Shown: positions 11,421 through 23,889, counted from the stretch's first letter. The stretch is 64,000 bases of DNA from Siphonodentalium dalli (GCA_032622095.1 CP136066.1:131037917-131101916); one strand, 5' to 3'. The notes: generated from the letters alone by a model not told the origin. Numbers and translations: made by a program.

Positions 11421-13520
11421 TTTTAACATGTACCATTCTCTTCCTCGTAAAAAGTTACAACTTTTAGAATACCTTGGTGCCATCTCGATTGTATCCCGTG
11501 AAGTTATATATAAAACACATACAGACAGACATATATTTGCATATATATTTAGGCACCAACTGTGAAGTTTTAACACGCACGATTTGATTCCTCGTATCAT
11601 TTGAGAAGAACGTGTATGAATTTGACGTTAATTTGCACTAAACATAATTCTATCAGTTTTGGTAATCCGCCCGTCCCTATTTAGGACTCAAGTGGTACCA
11701 CATTTGACATAATTAAACCCCAACTTACGACTCATTATAGAGATGAATATATAAAAAAAAATTAACATTGGCGAGTATACAAATTTAGGGGCCCCACATC
11801 TCTCACCGAAATGGCACAAATTTGGCGTATTTAAACCACACGATTAGATTCCTCGAATCACGGAGAAGAATATGTATCAGTCTGGTGGAAATCGCACTAA
11901 ATATAATTTATTGTTTATCAAGTGTTGTGTCTCTCTCACCCTGTCTCGAATGGAAAATTGGCGCTGAAATTATTGTGTATGAATTCTGGTGCCCCTCTCA
12001 TTCTCAGCGCAACCTGACTCGAATGACGCCACTTTTAACAGTTTTAAGCCACCCCATTAGACTCATCATACCATGTGGAGGATTTAAAAAAAGTTTGGTA
12101 GCAATGGATGACTAAAACAATTATTAACAATGTTAGTGCCCAACCCCCCCCCCCCAATTCTCACATCCAGACGACACCAATTTGGCGTCTTTAAATCACA
12201 GTGTGTCAATTTGGTGGAAATCGGCGCTAAAATCATTTGAGGATTATTTTGTAAAAGTTTTTGTATAACATTGCGAGTATACAAATCCGTATACAATTTA
12301 GGGCCCCCACATCTCTCAACCAAAACGGCACTAATTTAGCGTATCTAAACCAAACGATTAGATTTCTCGTATCACGGAGAATATATATTAATCTGGTGGA
12401 AATCGGCGCTAAACATATTGTTCATCTTTTTTGTGTTCCTCTCACCCTCTGTGCATCCTGACTCGAATGGCCCATGTGTGACAGTTTGCGACATCCTTAA
12501 ACCACACACTTAGACTCCTCATATCATGGAGATGATTGTTGATAAGTTTGGTACTAATCGGCGACTAAACAAGTGTTGATCAAATTTAGTGCTCACTAAC
12601 CCCCAACTGTCACCCAAACAGCACCAACATGGCGTGTTTAAATCACACGATCAGACGCCTCGTATTATGGATAAGAATGCGTATCACTTTGGTGGAAATT
12701 GTCGCTAAACTTATTGCGTAATCTTGGTGCCCCTCTGCCTTTCCCTGACTCGAATGACGCCACTTTTGACGGATTTAAGCCACACCATTAGACTCCTCAT
12801 ACCATGGGGATGCTAAGTATACATGTGGTGGCGACTAAACCCATTCAAATTGAGTGCCCCTTCCACAAACTTTCATCCAAATGACAGCAATTTGGAGTCT
12901 TTAAATCGCACAATTAGATTCATTTTATCATGAAAAATAATATACATCAATTTGGTGGAAATCGGCGCTAAAATTAGTTTTATCAATATTTGTGGCCCTC
13001 TCCCCTTCCGTGCACCTCTGACGCGAATGGCGCCACGTTTGACATATTAAAACAGCACCATTAGATTCCTCATATCATGGCAATGATTATATAAAAGTTT
13101 CGTGGGAATCGGCGGCAAATATTTTGTCTGCCCCTCCCATGTTCTGCCCCTGACAACGGCGTCACTTTGGAAAATTATAAGCCGCATCATTATCTTTCTC
13201 GCAAAACGTTACCCCTAGTAGACCCGTTTGGTGCCATCTAGATGGTCCATCGGCGCTAATATTTTGGTGCCCCTCTCTCCTTCCATGCATCCCTGACTCG
13301 AACGGCGCCACTTTTGACATATGTAAACCGTACCATCAGATTCCTTATATCACGAGGATGATTATATATAAGTTTCGTGGCAATCGGCGACATTTTTTTT
13401 CCTGCCCCTCCTCATTTTTTGCCCCTGACAACAACCGCGTCACTTTAGAAAATTCTAACCCGCACCATTATCTTTCTCGTGAAAAGTTACCCCTAGTAGA
13501 CCCCTTTAGTGCCATATAGA
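11420..13520 (+). repeat. Highly degenerate tandem array
   Basis: A set of boxes recurs in order along ~2.1 kb: TTGGCGT.TTTAAA.CACA, AGATTCCTC.TATCA.GGA, GGTGGAAATCGGCGCTAAA, GGTGCCCCTCTC and CTGACTCGAATGGCGCCACT. Examples begin near 11818, 12175, 12330, 12625, 12885 and 13020. Both ends carry a related block, AAAAGTTAC ... GGTGCCATC (or AGTGCCATA) ... ACAGACAGACA, at 11450-11530 and 13480-13565. Units vary in length, so no fixed period is claimed. It may be an old satellite or tandem remains of one transposon. Confidence 0.65.
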
Positions 13521-13572
13521 TGGTCCCCTGTGAATTTCTATAGAACACAGACAGACAGACAGACATTCGCAA

Positions 13573-13655
13573 ATATAGATAGATATAGATATAGATATAG
13601 ATATAGATATAGATATAGATATAGATATATATATAGATATAGATATAGATATACG
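13573..13655. repeat. (ATAGAT)n microsatellite
   Basis: About 80 bases of ATAGAT hexamers with one TA-rich interruption, following an (ACAG)n stretch. It generates spurious tyrosine-arginine and isoleucine-tyrosine open frames on both strands. Confidence 0.95.
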
Positions 13656-13659
13656 CCAA

Positions 13660-13865
13660 TTATAACACGCGATACTGTTTTACACCCCTACACCCCCATG
13701 ATTACATGTATACACCGTACCTACACCCATCCACGAATGTGCCCTATTGGTATACATGTTATATTAAATGTTCAATTGGTCTATTCACATGTATATATAT
13801 ATTCTCATTCTATTATACCAATATTTATGGTGACTTGAGAATAAACTATCTGTATCTGTATCCAG
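13660..13865 (+). repeat. Possible LINE 3' untranslated tail
   Basis: The segment ends GAGAATAAACTATCTGTATC and a CTGTAT repeat, like the LINE tail near 21245-21265 (AGAATAAACTAATTGATTGA). No coding part is attached. Weak call. Confidence 0.3.
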
Positions 13866-13916
13866 TAATTACATTCCATAAAGTTGTGATATTTGTCACC
13901 TTATGCATTAGTCCTA

Positions 13917-14690
13917 CGTAGTTACAATATCTGTTATTCTTGTCACATGATTCTGTTTCTATTGGCAAGCGATGGTTTCTACAGCGATATCTCATTAAAG
14001 TAATCACGTCGTTTCTTGTTAACTTACATAAGTAAGGTTCAGTACCAAATTTGTTTTGTAAATGTTATAGGTCGAATATTTACCAAGTGAGTTCACCTTT
14101 AATTTCCAATCATAGATACATTTTTCAATTAAAGTTTGTTTGACTGATTCTTGCAGTGCTGGTTCGAATTCATCGGTGCCTTGAGGAATCCAATAATAAG
14201 ATAAACCCGTGGAATTCAGTATACCTTCTAGGTCTGTTCGAATTAATTAAATTTGCCCAGTATAGTAAACCATTTTTGTGTCGATTTCAATCTCCAAAGG
14301 AGTAACACCTATTTCACCGTATACCATGGCGTCTGGAGTACTAGATTTAAGGTTAAAGATATACTTCAAATACATTAATTGCACTTTTTCAAGTTCATGA
14401 TATCCCCAAATTTCACAAGCTTACAAAATAGTTGGTTTAATAGTCTTTTCAAAGAGGTCTATCTGTAAATTGTCAGGTATGGCCATAGCCATTAACTCCT
14501 TAAGTTTATTCCAGGCAAGAAATTATTTGTACTTTTAAGTTGAATTTACCAGATAATTAAAATTACTTACCTTCTCTATAGCTTTCCCGTTTATTTGAAA
14601 ATTTGATCTTGGTTTTTTTTACGGAAATCCATGTGTTGGAATGTTCTGAGATACATCTAATCAAATTACGTAACATCATTTTGGACTTAG
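13917..14690 (-). pseudogene. LINE reverse transcriptase fragment, minus strand
   Basis: Minus-strand translation gives, in order, FQINGKAIEKVSNFNYL, IDLFEKTIKPTIL, CEIWGYHELEKVQLMYLKYI, DAMVYGEIGVTPLEIEI and RCRNHRLPIETES. These parallel FNINGNDIDIVDSFKYL, EIWGFESTTSLEKLEKWFLK, FIFGETGIIPIGIRI and RTRNHHLPVESGS in the LINE at 9037-10514. Several stops and frameshifts separate the blocks. The fragment covers the region after the YADD motif up to the start of the zinc-knuckle segment. Confidence 0.8.
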
Positions 14691-15116
14691 AACGAGCCAC
14701 GTTGGTTTAACAGACTGCAACATTCTGTTAGATGCCCATGTCATTGCAATTTCATCCAGTTTCGATGAATATTATATTCTATTTTTAAAACTTAAATTCT
14801 AGCCAGGGAAGGGTAGTCAACTTCACACCCGCGAATATAGTCACTTAAAACACCGTTAAATTGTCGTCCGATTCCGACTGAATGCAGGACACTGGGTTAA
14901 TTCAATTCAATCTATTAGATACTCTCATCGTATGACAAAACACATTGAGAAGAAAGGTGTTATACAATGATATGTATGAACATATTGGGAATTAAACGGA
15001 ATATTTGTGTTTTCACAAGCAAGGTTGGGACAATGGTATATACTATGATTTTTTGTATTTCTGTCAGAGTGGGGTGGATGGGGGTGGGTAACACGTTGTT
15101 AAGTATCAGTAGTGGT

Positions 15117-15312
15117 TTATCTCACGCTGGGCCTTTTTGATAAATATTGATATGGTTTTAATAGTTTTCGTATCACTAGAGTTAAATAGGTCATGACGTT
15201 AGGTCGACTGTAGTAGTACGGTTTGGTATATTTCAATCTCAGATCTCTCAACTGCGGGCATGTAAGAATGGTGTGGTATTCGTCTCCTAGCGCTTCCATA
15301 CACATATCAATC
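15117..15312 (-). pseudogene. LINE C-terminal fragment, minus strand
   Basis: The minus strand encodes LGDEYHTILTCPQLRDLRLK, then YTKPYYYSRPNV, matching LGDEYHIILKCKKL and HIKPYYRVRSN of the copy ending at 10514. Because it lies upstream (in minus-strand sense) of the RT fragment at 13917-14690, it must be a separate insertion. Only the 3' end is present, as expected for 5'-truncated retrotransposition. Confidence 0.8.
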
Positions 15313-15329
15313 GTTACGAAAAACGGCAC

Positions 15330-16185
15330 ACCGATCCAATATGTTGCTTTAAAGTGATGTGAAACGTAAATTGAACCTCACAATTGAGTTCCCTGCGTTA
15401 TTCTGTGGAAAAACTGAATAAAATAACCCCCATACACGAAATGCCCCAACCAGATATCAGTTTGTACTAATTATACGGCCACGTAACTAACTATTTACTT
15501 TCCCTCAATCGGGACGAATAATTCCACTGTAAACGCGAAATAAATACAGCAACGAGTTGTCGTGTGCAGTCGCGGAAACACCCGAACACTTCCGACTTGG
15601 TCGGGATTGAGTCGGCTTTCGTTCTCAGAAAATAGCTTCCGTGGAGGGAGGCCGTTTGCTGGAATAGCGTAATATCAGCTTACTAAAACGAAAAACAAGC
15701 GGTATAGTCAATTCGAATGGGACGGATATAAAAGGAATTATTGTCTGAAATCACCAACGGAAGAACATTGACCGAGTTATGAAAGAATTATAATCAAAGT
15801 GGTCATGATCGAGCAATGAACAACGGTAACAGTTGAAAATGTTACTATTTATAGAAATTTGTAATCGTTGCAGATCGTTGACCGATTTATGATCGACCTA
15901 CAGCAGGTACAGTCTCGTGCAGAAAGAGTTGTCTTACATGTGTATTTCAAACTGTTTACTTACCTGTGCAATGCTACATGTGTGCCATATTGCTATTCAC
16001 TATTCTAGTACAGACCGTATTTGTTTGGGACAGCGATGGTGATATATATATATCCATATGGAATTATGTTTTCTTCAATTTTTGAGTTTATATAGGCCCA
16101 AATAAATATATCATAAGATGGACTCAATCATTGACAGTTAAAATTGGATGGAAGTAAAGAAGTGTTGTGTATTTGCACTAAGTAA
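15330..16185. other. No recognised feature
   Basis: AT-rich sequence with a short TATATATATA run near 16042. No gene or repeat family recognised. Confidence 0.5.
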
Positions 16186-16189
16186 GCGC

Positions 16190-17430
16190 AATTGCTTTAT
16201 GCTTAAGCGCAAATATTTGTATGCAAATAAATAATAAATGTAAAAAAGACTCCCATGTGATTTGCTCTAAACTCAAATTAACTCAGGCCATAAAACATTA
16301 CTCAAACATAGGTGAGGACTCCACCCAGGTCCCATACTAAGATGGATATTGAGACTGAGGAAACCAGTTGGAGATAGGTACATGTATTTGCTTAAGCATA
16401 ATTCATTTCAATTACGCTTAAGTGTAAATGAAATCCACTTAAGCGTAAATGAGTTGCGCTTAACCGTAATTCATATACACTCCCATTGAACTCCACATAC
16501 TCAAGCTGAAATTGATGCAACCACATTACTAATGCCAGTAAGTTAACATACATCAGATTATACAAATATACATACTGTATAAGGTAAGACAGCCGAGGAA
16601 ATTATTGCTCTTAATATAATTCCAATGTATTATGATAAGTTTGATAACACATAAGTCAATTATGCTTAAGCGTAAATGATTACATTAAAGCGTAACGATT
16701 TATGCTTAAATGTAAATTATTTACGCTTAAATGCAATTAGTTAATATAAAATGTGAAAATGAATCATTTGCGCTTAAGCGCAAGTATATGTCTATCAATA
16801 TATTTGCGCTTAAGCGCAAATACCTAACACTCCCTTACTTCCCTCTGATTGTGAATGATAGAGTCCATCTCATAGTATATTATCATGGACCCATAGTAGT
16901 AGCCCCATATAATACTGAAACATTGAAGAACAAATATTTCCATATGCATATATCAGCATCTCTGTCCCTGGTGTCCCAAGAATTGGTGCCTCACTCCCAG
17001 AGCTCTAGTATATTTTATTAAAGGGACATCTCCTACACAAATATATACCATTTCCATGGCCATAAATATGGATCCATATTCGGGGTTACTGGGGACTCGC
17101 TTCCCTCATATGGTGTACTTATTGACTTGAAATTGGGGAAAACCCCAATTTTCATATTATCAGCATCCCTGTCCCCAAGAATTTGTGTCTCCATCCCAGA
17201 GATCTAGTATATTTTATAAAAGAGATATATCCTGCACATATCTCTACCATTTCCATGATCATAAAAGAGATATTGGGGTTACTGGGGTGTGCTTCTCTCA
17301 TATGGTGGGTATGTGCCATTTAAAATTAATTCAGGGGGGTGATATCAATGCATATTAATTTTTATTTGCGCAAATGATTTACACTGAAGCGCAAATGATA
17401 GATGTTATTTTGCGAAATATTTGCACTTGA
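16190..17430. repeat. Cluster of CTTAAG-centred palindromes
   Basis: The palindrome TTTGCGCTTAAGCGCAAAT and close variants (GCTTAAGCGTAAAT, TTACGCTTAAATGCAA, CACTTAAGCGTAAAT) recur near 16201, 16431, 16660, 16690-16735, 16770 and 16803; a more decayed one is at 17378. Spacing is irregular, so this is not a simple satellite. Nothing similar is seen elsewhere in the window. Confidence 0.7.
16957..17315 (+). repeat. Two-unit tandem duplication, ~197-bp period
   Basis: Both units share ATATCAGCATC.CTGTCCC, CAAGAATT.GTG.CTC, CCCAGAG.TCTAGTATATTT, CCATTTCCATG.CCATAAA and GGGGTTACTGGGG. They differ by many substitutions. They overlap the CTTAAG palindrome region. Confidence 0.7.
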
Positions 17431-17464
17431 TCGTAAATGAATAATAAATGTGAAATGGGTATCC

Positions 17465-17860
17465 CATACATGAAATGCCGTATCTATATGCTATAGCGCG
17501 TATATCCTACAGGTCTGGGTGAACCACCGATCAATCAATAACAGCCCGATCGGGCTAAAGTAGACCGATCAGGCTAAAATAGACCGATCGTTCTTTCACA
17601 GCCAGCTTGAATCTTGGATAAAGGGAGTAGGCCTACTTTAAATTGTTCTTTCAAGTGAAATAGGCCTCCATACATGAAACGCCTTATCTATATCCTATAG
17701 TGCGCATATCCTACAGGTCTGGGTGAACCACCGATCAATCAATAATAGCCCGATCGGGCTAAAATATACCGATCGGGCTAAAATAATCCCATCAGTCTTT
17801 GACAGCCAGCATGAATCTTGGATAAAGGGAGTAGGCCTACTCTAAATTGTTCTTTCAAGT
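17465..17860 (+). repeat. Two-unit tandem duplication, 204-bp period
   Basis: Each unit runs CATACATGAAA.GCC.TATC, ATATCCTACAGGTCTGGGTG, AACCACCGATCAATCAATAA, a perfect 14-bp palindrome AGCCCGATCGGGCT with neighbouring CCGATCGGGCT-like sites, and TTGGATAAAGGGAGTAGGCC. Unit 1 begins at 17465 and unit 2 at 17669. Identity is high by eye, so the duplication is fairly recent. Confidence 0.85.
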
Positions 17861-17869
17861 TACAACCAT

Positions 17870-19570
17870 TTTTTTTTTTTTTAATTATTCTGATTCATTT
17901 TGAAACTAATGAAAGACAATTTTGAAACTAATGAAAGACAATGTATAATTTTTTGCTGGTATATTCATCATAAATTTGAACAAATCTTCAAGCAAACAAA
18001 ATTTTAATATTCAAGAAATCTCTTACAACAGTGTCAGGAAGACCAATCGATCTAGCTCAGCACGATTGGTCTATTGTGATGTCAAATATTATTGAAATAT
18101 TGCTTATAATTTACATTTACAGAAGTCAATAATTCGCATGCAGATAACTTCACCTTGTATTCGGCCAAATATGTTGACGTTAGATTAGAAGGCAGAATTC
18201 CCAGATTTGTTTATTATTGGTGAACCTGGATAATTTCGGAGGTGTGCCAATCGTCTTTTGCACACTGTGAATACGTACTCATTCTCTCCTAAATTTGCAA
18301 AAAAATCCATATATATATAAACATATATACAGAGTGTGAAAACTTTGTTAGTTGCCAAATAATTGTCGACATTTTACTTAGAAAACTTGAATGCAAAAAC
18401 TATGATAGGCCCCCTATTATTTTGTTTGTTTTTTTCTCTTTTTGTTGAATCTACTTTCGTTATCGACATGCCTTTGGCTGTTCTCCCAGTCGTGCGTGCC
18501 AGCCGATCGTCGTTATTCGGGTGGTTCCGATTTCCTCCGAATATAATTCCATGAGACTCCGGGCGCTGATTCGCTCCGAAAATGTGTTAGTATCTGAGAA
18601 GATTTCTTACTCTGATCGCAGTTTTCAACAATTTAATACAGGGCGAGTACCGCACTAATAATATGCCACATTGGGGTTTTCTTTCTAGTTTTTTATGACC
18701 TTTCTTGTGGTATATCGGCACAGTTCTGTCTGACATCAAATGCCCACCGGGAGTGAAGCTAATGACTTTAATAGTACAGGGGAGCTGGTTCAAAACACGA
18801 TCGAGTTTCTCGCTGGCGGTCGGTGGATTCTAGGTACACATACACCCATGTCGATATCAGTGTTTACAGAAATGGCTACAGGTCATTGTATATATTACAT
18901 ACGAGGGGAGACATAGTCAATTTAGATCGACCTCATGTGCATGGAAATGTGTGCGCGGAGGTATGCGTAGATAATGTCATCATAACTGTACATAACTCAT
19001 AATTATATATACCTATATTTATACCTATATTTATATATACTAATATGTTATATTATATGAAATATAGTTATGTTATATGAAAGTATGGCTTAGAAAACCA
19101 TAATTATATTGTAACAAGGCCTTTCACAGCTACTGCTGATCTTCAGGTTTATATATATATATATAAAATAATTCTTATATTTTTATATTTATAACTTTAT
19201 TAAAATGTGTGTACTTGATTGTATTATGTATTTAAAATGTAAATATGTTTTTGTAAAATGCGATACTCATCGTACTGTCAGCGCTATCATGCAGTATTGT
19301 AAGGGTCACAGCTGATAGCAGTCGGATTAATCAGCCAACTTTCTAACTGAGAGAAAGCAATGCGCGGGTTCATCCATGCACAGACATGTATTCTTAGCCA
19401 AGTTATTGACAAGTTATTCATAGAAACAATAAAGGACACATGTGGGTCCACCAAGGGAATAAACACATATTGTAACTCAAATTAACATACACGTAAAATT
19501 TGTTGGAAATAAAATTGAATTGAGTGAGTTTCCGTGCACTAAACGTCGACACGCTATACCACTAACTAGG
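17870..19570. other. No recognised feature
   Basis: AT-rich sequence. The 63-residue open frame at 18363-18554 starts with a hydrophobic run but has no recognisable family. Short TA runs lie near 18310 and 19150. An AATAAAATTGAATTGAGTGAG stretch at 19507 resembles retroelement tails seen elsewhere. Confidence 0.4.
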
Positions 19571-19579
19571 GCGACAACA

Positions 19580-21275
19580 AATGTCACGAGCGCGACCCGA
19601 TGTACCTGAACCTAACGATTACAATATTCAGCATATTATTATAACAACGCTCTGGTTGCACTGTCGCAAATATAGTATAGTGCATATACTATAAACTTCC
19701 AATTTGTAAACATGTCACCGATAACATTCTCAAACGGAATTCCAAATATGCCAAAAAAAAATTTCATTTGTCACATCACCCACATACATGTAGGCTTCGG
19801 ACAAGAAACCACAAACTCCCTATAGAACATGGTACTTGGACAAATACGGATTACTCAGACCGAATTTGCACACTATGTAATCTTGAAATCGGCGACGAAT
19901 ATCACATGGTACTGAAATGTAGGGAACTTAATGAACTTAGAATAAAATACCTGAAACCCTACTACTACCACTCACAAACTAGCCGCTCTTTTCAACTCCC
20001 GAAATCAAAAGACAGTTAACAAACTATCAGTATTTATTAAGAAGACCCTAGAAATATTCAGGTCCGCCTGCAGTTCTGATTAAAACCATACTCAGACTCT
20101 AAAAGTACTGAGTCTGATGACAATGGGTAGAAATTCCATTACTCCCAGCAGGAATTACGTATTTGCCAGCCAATCACAATATCCCCATGAACGCGATGTG
20201 ACCAATCAGGCGAGAGTCGCATGGAGTCCCCAAGACAAGGGGAATTCCGTCAGCCGGTGCCGATTACAGTAAACCCCGCCCAATAGTTATAAATAATACA
20301 ACAACTTTTCCGCCACATGTCTAATGTTTACAAATTCAGAGTTTTACGACAGCAAATTTAACATTGATAAGCGCATTTAAAGAGTGCAGAATTGATCAAT
20401 TTTACTTAATATGTAATATAATTGAATGTCATTAAGAAATTCAACATTTAGTCCCGAATATTTAGAATTACGATGTCGTAAATTTATTTAATTTCCGGCA
20501 TATATGTTAACTTCGAAATTAAACACAGAAAATATTATTTTGTTTCGATTCATAAACGCATTTAAAGTTTGTTAAACGTGATTAATCTCAGTTAAAATTA
20601 TGTCACAATTAAGGCGCAGAAGATATTCTGAGAGAATGCGTAGCATGAATTCTCCCAGGAATTGGCATAAAGAGTCTGCGGAAACGAAACTATTTACGCG
20701 GAAACGAAACCGAAACTACATTATGTCAATCAAAGCTATTTTAAAGACAAATGTGGGCGGTGACGTCATACTGCAGGGGGGTTGTACGTGGAAGTTATTT
20801 ATAGCGACAGTAATGCGACATAAATTATAGCGGGTTTCATCTGACTCAGTACTTTTAGAATCTGAGTTTGTTTTAATCAGAACTGGCCCGCCTAAGGCTT
20901 ATTACCACCCCGCCTGACATACTGAAACAACCGAATACCGTCCAACATTTCTATATTCTATTATTATGGCATATATAATATATACATGTATACCTGTATT
21001 GAAATATATTGTATATTATTAACGCCCCCGGTGTATACTGTTCTACAAATTATATAAATCTGTGGTCCTATGGGCGTTTTATAAATAGATAATTGTTTTT
21101 ATGGGTCGCATTAAAAGCGGTAGTGCTACCCCGAATGCGGTAAAAGGTGTAGTTATAATTTATATTTATGTGTAATAATATGATCTTGGTGGCGTTACCA
21201 TTTCTGATTATGGTTTACTTGTATCCATATATCTCTGTAATGTCTTAACTTGACGATCAGAATAAACTAATTGAT
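19580..21275 (+). pseudogene. LINE 3' end, split by a TIR element
   Basis: From about 19790 the plus strand encodes RLRTRNHKLPIEHGTWTN, then CTLCNLEIGDEYHMVLKC (the C-x2-C-x8-H-x4-C knuckle) and LKPYYYHSQ. After a frameshift near 19990 it reads NKLSVFIKKTLEIF, matching TNLSIFIRDALRLM in the copy at 8345. Coding stops being followable at 20070, where a TIR element begins. The LINE's 3' untranslated region resumes at 20886 and ends with AGAATAAACTAATTGATTGA near 21265. The left limit is approximate. Confidence 0.75.
20071..20885. mobile_element. Non-autonomous DNA transposon with ~40-bp TIRs
   Basis: The left end CAGTTCTGATTAAAACCATA, then CTCAGACTCTAAAAGTACTGA, is mirrored at the right end (20842-20885), which reads in reverse complement CAGTTCTGATTAAAACAAAC, then TCAGATTCTAAAAGTACTGA. 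The TIRs contain an inner palindrome, ACTCAGA...TCTGAGT-like. Flanking TCCGCCT (left) and CCCGCCT (right) look like a 7-8 bp target duplication with one change. The 815-bp interior has no transposase. TIRs starting CAG and a target duplication near 8 bp would suit hAT, but this is tentative. It sits inside a LINE 3' end. Confidence 0.8.
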
Positions 21276-21298
21276 TGATGGAGTCCATTGTAGTTACT

Positions 21299-21890
21299 TT
21301 AACCATTAAATATATACTCAATAAATTGGCGAATAACTAGTTCCCTTAGGAAATGTTCAGATAATAAGTTCAACAAAGGACCACAATCACCACATGCAGG
21401 TCGTTTGTTGAACTTATTATCTAAACATTTCACACCAATGAATATGAATGCTTCTGTAATTGTATTATCATTTCGTCTGGCTGCCGTATGCTCATATATC
21501 CTTAACAGCCCTCCAAATGAATAATGAATCATTCCAGTGTATACTTTTATAACTGACTGGGAAGATCAATTTAGTATATTAAAGTATATTAAAGTGTTTA
21601 ACTGCCCAATCGGCATACTCAAGATTGATTTGATTTGGGAGACATTCCAATGTGCCATTCTGATCTCGACATGGTCATTTCGATAATAAATGATAATTTG
21701 ATCACGAATATACACATATGAAGCAATACCAGATGAACACATCGTATACCGAGCAATATGCCTCATATATACATTCTGATACACGAGAGTAGTCGAATAG
21801 TTACAGTATGTAACATAGGAGGGAGTGTATTTTGATGGTGGAGATGTTGCGTGCATGTGACTTATTTGTCCCATTTAACTGAAATGTTAT
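21299..21890. other. Unassigned open frames
   Basis: Two consecutive minus-strand frames (21299-21532, 77 residues; 21566-21874, 102 residues) lie here. I recognise no family, and part of the first frame is an inverted repeat (21351-21430), which argues against coding. Left uncalled. Confidence 0.3.
21351..21430. repeat. 27-bp inverted repeat with 26-base loop
   Basis: AAATGTTCAGATAATAAGTT CAACAAA (21351-21377) is matched with one mismatch by the reverse complement of 21404-21430. The loop holds ACCACAATCACCACATGCAG. It could be a small fold-back. Confidence 0.75.
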
Positions 21891-23347
21891 ATTTTGACGT
21901 TATATTCTGTGGCAGATATTCGTGTCGTGTCATTTATCAGAGCATAAGAGATTATTAATTTATTGTTGGTGACGACACTATATTATAAATAATGTTGAAC
22001 TATACGTTGTTTGTCTCTCAGTGTGCTCTCAGCCTGCATTTTGAATTGTTCACAAGACGGTAAGCCAGGTTTCACACTCGTTTCAATGCGCATATGTATA
22101 ATTAACAGGATACAATTAATTACAACACCATATGTTAACAATTTGTTCTTCAATCGGCTTAAAACTGGAAATAGTGCAATAACGCGAAATTGGGTGACCC
22201 CCTTGTGAAGTGGCAAACAACCGAAATTTTGTAGGGCATATATCATTCTATACGAAAAATATAGCCACCAAAAATCCGCATAGGGGGGGGAGGGGGTCTA
22301 CCAGCAGCCCAAGGTCTATCGTCTTTGTCAAGTCGGTGCTGCGGGGTTATCGTAGTTTTCTCTCGTATTTTTATAATGACGAGATGCCGATCACGATCGG
22401 CAGATGTTTAACCCATACCTTATACAATATCAACTCGATCTCGACTAAATATACACCTGTATTATACATATACGAGGAATGATTGGAAAGCTGTATTAAA
22501 TTATTTCCATCATTTTCAAAACAAGGCATCGCCTATAATCTATAAAATATTCAATTGGTGTGTTATTGAGTGTTCATTAACTAATGAAACCGACTCAACA
22601 AGAGGGTTCGTTTAATATTGTTCTGCATAATTCAAACCATAGTCAAGTAGATTTATCTGCCTGTTACCTATTGCATATATAATTCATATTGGCTAACAGC
22701 AATTATTTTAATTTAATATTGATAGCTTGTGTCGGAAGGGTTAATATAATTTTCAAAAATTAATTAATCAATCAATACCAAAATACATACAAGTGAATAG
22801 TGTGCAAAGATAACCATAGATGATAGATATGAGGACGAGTACATGTACAGCATAGCATGTATCTATGAGAAAATTGGAAAGGGATAATTATTATTTTCTA
22901 ATCAGATCAATGGAATATAGAAGACACTTATATAGGTGAGGCGTCCCTTATCAGAAAACATTTTATGAAAATTCAAGAGAATAGAAGAAACATGAGTGTC
23001 ACCCCATTAATCACATTTTGACATCTACAGATAAACAATTAGCCAGCCACCAGTGCTGTTATCTTTGTCTCGATCTAGCCGCTGGCCAGAGCTCTGTATC
23101 ACAATGTCATTGCTCATTTAATAACAGAGTTCATGTGGAATGAGAACATGTATAAAAGTTGTACTCTTATATACTCTGGATATTGGATGTTCACATGATA
23201 ATTGCAATAAAATTTATGATATAACATTACCAAATAGAGTGTCCATTAACAACCCTGGTTCAAGAGTATAAGGGTTAAATAATCAATACCAAAATCCACA
23301 CAGAGTGTGCTAAGGAAATCCTTGGTAAGAGATATGAGATTCATCAG

Positions 23348-23889
23348 GGGGGGGGGGGTGAAAAAAAATTCCGGCACGTATGCCGGGGTGGGTGGGTGGT
23401 CAAAGCCACCAACAAGCAATTTTTTCCGCAACTAAAAAAAAAAATTCCTGCTTGTTTTTTAGTGTTTTGGCAATGAGTTGGGCTTCAAAACCACTTTGAA
23501 TGAGAGAAATAATGTAATTCTAACTGTAAACTGACTGCAGGCATTTATCGTGTTGTATTTTGTTGCAAATTTTGAAATCCAAGATGGCCGCTGGCAGCCA
23601 TGTTTTTTTGGGCGAATGACCTCAAAATGACTCATTCCTATTTACATGTCCATGTTAACATCCATGATAAATAGTATGCACAGAAATTCATATACAGCTG
23701 TTTACAGTGAATTCCCCCCCGCAAATCTCTGTTTTATTGTTAAAAGGGGGGTGGGTGTCAAAAAATGGTCGGAAAAAACTGCCGAAAACGGAAAAAAAAT
23801 AGGCGGTGGGGGTGGGTGGGTACAAAAAATGATCGAAAGGGAAAAAATGCCATACGTGCCTGAATTTTTTTTCCGACCACCCCCCCCCT
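23348..23889. mobile_element. G-run-terminated MITE with target duplication
   Basis: The 542-bp insert starts with 11-12 G then TGAAAAAAAATTCCGGCACG and ends ACGTGCCTGAATTTTTTTTC CGACCACC with a C run, so the termini are inverted repeats. A direct repeat GATTCATCAG (23338-23347 and 23890-23899) flanks it. Empty sites at the same place in other B copies (GAGGCAGATCAGAAG at 6359, GAGCAGATCAGAAG at 39595) support a 9-10 bp duplication. The interior holds a D-like AAATCCAAGATGGCCGC box and no transposase. A 9-bp duplication would suit Mutator-like elements. Confidence 0.8.

Noticed and set aside
13468-13838. Open frames rich in YIYI or YRYR on both strands
   Set aside because: They are translations of the ATAGAT microsatellite.
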